This document shows, in pieces, positions 33,716 through 34,415 of a stretch of DNA of 34,415 nt. The number at the start of each line of letters is the position of its first letter. Positions within the stretch are counted from its first letter, which is position 1. The notes under the pieces were generated by a model. That model had not been told where the DNA came from. It saw only the letters and a program-made list of their open reading frames with translations, and searched no databases. The stretch is from an uncultured Clostridia bacterium (lineage in GTDB: Bacteria > Bacillota > Clostridia > Christensenellales > UBA1242): positions 1 to 34,415 of the forward strand of contig CALVZW010000004.1 in the NCBI GenBank assembly GCA_944372675.1. Reading direction: 5' to 3'. The position numbers and the translations under genes were made by a program.

Positions 33716-33751
33716 AATAGACCCTAAAAGCAAACACTTTTAGGGTCTATT
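33716..33751. terminator. Strong hairpin between convergent genes
   Basis: A 15-bp perfect stem (AATAGACCCTAAAAG at 33716-33730 with CTTTTAGGGTCTATT at 33737-33751) has a 6-base loop. It lies between hemZ (plus) and the DUF308-like gene (minus), and probably stops transcription from both sides. Neither side has a strong T run. Confidence 0.7.
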
Positions 33752-33770
33752 TAAGTAATCTTATTTTTTT

Positions 33771-34385
33771 CTATTTGTCATCATTTGTACTATTTTTATT
33801 ATCAGTATTTTCATCTTCTACGATTGTTGTTTCAACAATTTGCTCATCAAATTTATCAATTTTTTTATTTTGAATGATTGTTTTAACTGCTATAAATAAT
33901 CCTATAACTATCATTCCTGAACCTAAAATTGTTATAACGATTTCTATTGCTGAACTTGAAAATATTAAAAGCAAAATTGCAAATACTACCAATAATATAG
34001 ATTCTATTAATTCATAAATGTAATCATTAAATAATTTTCTTAAATTTACACAAACATTTAATTGAAACAATCCATAAACTAGCAAACATATTGCTAAAAT
34101 TATTCCAAATGCTTTCGCAAAAAATTCTGTAGATAACAATATTAAAATACCTAACACAATATTTATTAAGCCTTGCGCAAGTGCAAAATTGTTTGGTAGT
34201 GCAATATCTTTGCGTAAAAAATATTTTATCAAAGTATAAATACCATTAACAACCACTAAAGCACCAATTACATAAGGAACTGCAACAGCAAACTCCTCAG
34301 CAAATACAACACAAAGTATTCCTAATACTATTGCAAAAATACAAAATACAAACAACATAGTATTTAATTCTTTTTTTACATTCAT
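33771..34385 (-). CDS. DUF308/HdeD-like integral membrane protein
   Basis: The 204-residue product has about six hydrophobic segments arranged as pairs of helices with small-residue turns (LFVFCIFAIVLGILCVVF, VPYVIGALVVVNGIYTLI, ALAQGLINIVLGILILLST, AFGIILAICLLVYGLFQL, ILLVVFAILLLIFSSSAIEI, LGSGMIVIGLFIAVKTI). This is the pattern of the HdeD/DUF308 family. Its function is unknown here. HdeD in Escherichia coli is linked to acid resistance, but transferring that would be speculative. A polar, acidic tail (about 30 residues, rich in Asp, Glu and Asn) follows the last helix. AAAGGTGA precedes the ATG. The contig ends 30 bases upstream, so the promoter cannot be judged. Confidence 0.75.
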   Translation of the reverse strand: MNVKKELNTMLFVFCIFAIVLGILCVVFAEEFAVAVPYVIGALVVVNGIYTLIKYFLRKDIALPNNFALAQGLINIVLGILILLSTEFFAKAFGIILAICLLVYGLFQLNVCVNLRKLFNDYIYELIESILLVVFAILLLIFSSSAIEIVITILGSGMIVIGLFIAVKTIIQNKKIDKFDEQIVETTIVEDENTDNKNSTNDDK

Positions 34386-34415
34386 ATTTCACCTTTGTTA
34401 TAATTTAATTTTAAA

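Noticed and set aside
1-34415. tRNA, rRNA, CRISPR, insertion sequence or prophage genes
   Set aside because: I found no cloverleaf with conserved arms, no spaced repeats beyond the two-unit tandem repeat, and no transposase, integrase or phage gene.

Overview
The window looks like one contig end from a low-GC, endospore-forming Clostridia-type Firmicute, probably uncultured. The evidence is the very high AT content, Firmicutes-style AGGAGG ribosome binding sites, consensus sigma-A promoters, the joined S10-spc-alpha ribosomal cluster with map, a KOW protein and infA inside it, zinc-type S4, S14 and L36, and two sporulation genes (spoIVB and a ytxC-like gene). The finer lineage is not determined. 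Bases 1-22 are Illumina TruSeq adapter sequence left in the assembly, so the biological sequence starts at base 23.

Layout. 23-99: the first 17 coding bases, ribosome binding site and promoter of a truncated gene on the minus strand. 292-3880: tex-serS operon (minus) with promoter and terminator. 3921-4925: deoC (minus) with an unusual Asn-rich tail. 5112-7756: two adjacent M16 zinc peptidases (minus) with a promoter. 7965-24683: one 33-gene ribosomal protein, secretion, translation and transcription cluster (minus), from a perfect consensus promoter before rpsJ to a terminator after rplQ. It carries a tandem pair of adenylate kinase genes, a second promoter before map, a structured rpmJ-rpsM spacer and a 60-bp palindromic element. 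24684-25363: AT-rich DNA without genes. 25364-27209: a predicted cell-surface protein gene (minus) with a G13 tract in codons 10-14. 27373-29442: ytxC-like gene and spoIVB (minus). 29550-33559: recJ and hemZ-like genes (plus). 33771-34385: a DUF308/HdeD-like membrane protein (minus), convergent with hemZ.

How the genes work together. The large cluster makes about half of the ribosomal proteins, IF-1, SecY, RNA polymerase alpha, methionine aminopeptidase and adenylate kinase as one transcription unit. Many genes overlap by one base (TAATG), which suggests translational coupling. SpoIVB and the YtxC-like protein point to a spore-forming life cycle.

The most interesting system is the surface protein gene at 25450-27150. 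Its 13-G tract lies just after the start codon. By direct reading, 13 Gs keeps the frame open, whereas 12 or 14 Gs each give a TAG within three codons after the tract. A 9-bp hairpin touches the tract. This looks like a phase-variable ON/OFF switch. The truncated gene at the contig edge has the same promoter architecture, ribosome binding site and identical first 17 coding bases, so the switch may belong to a dispersed family.
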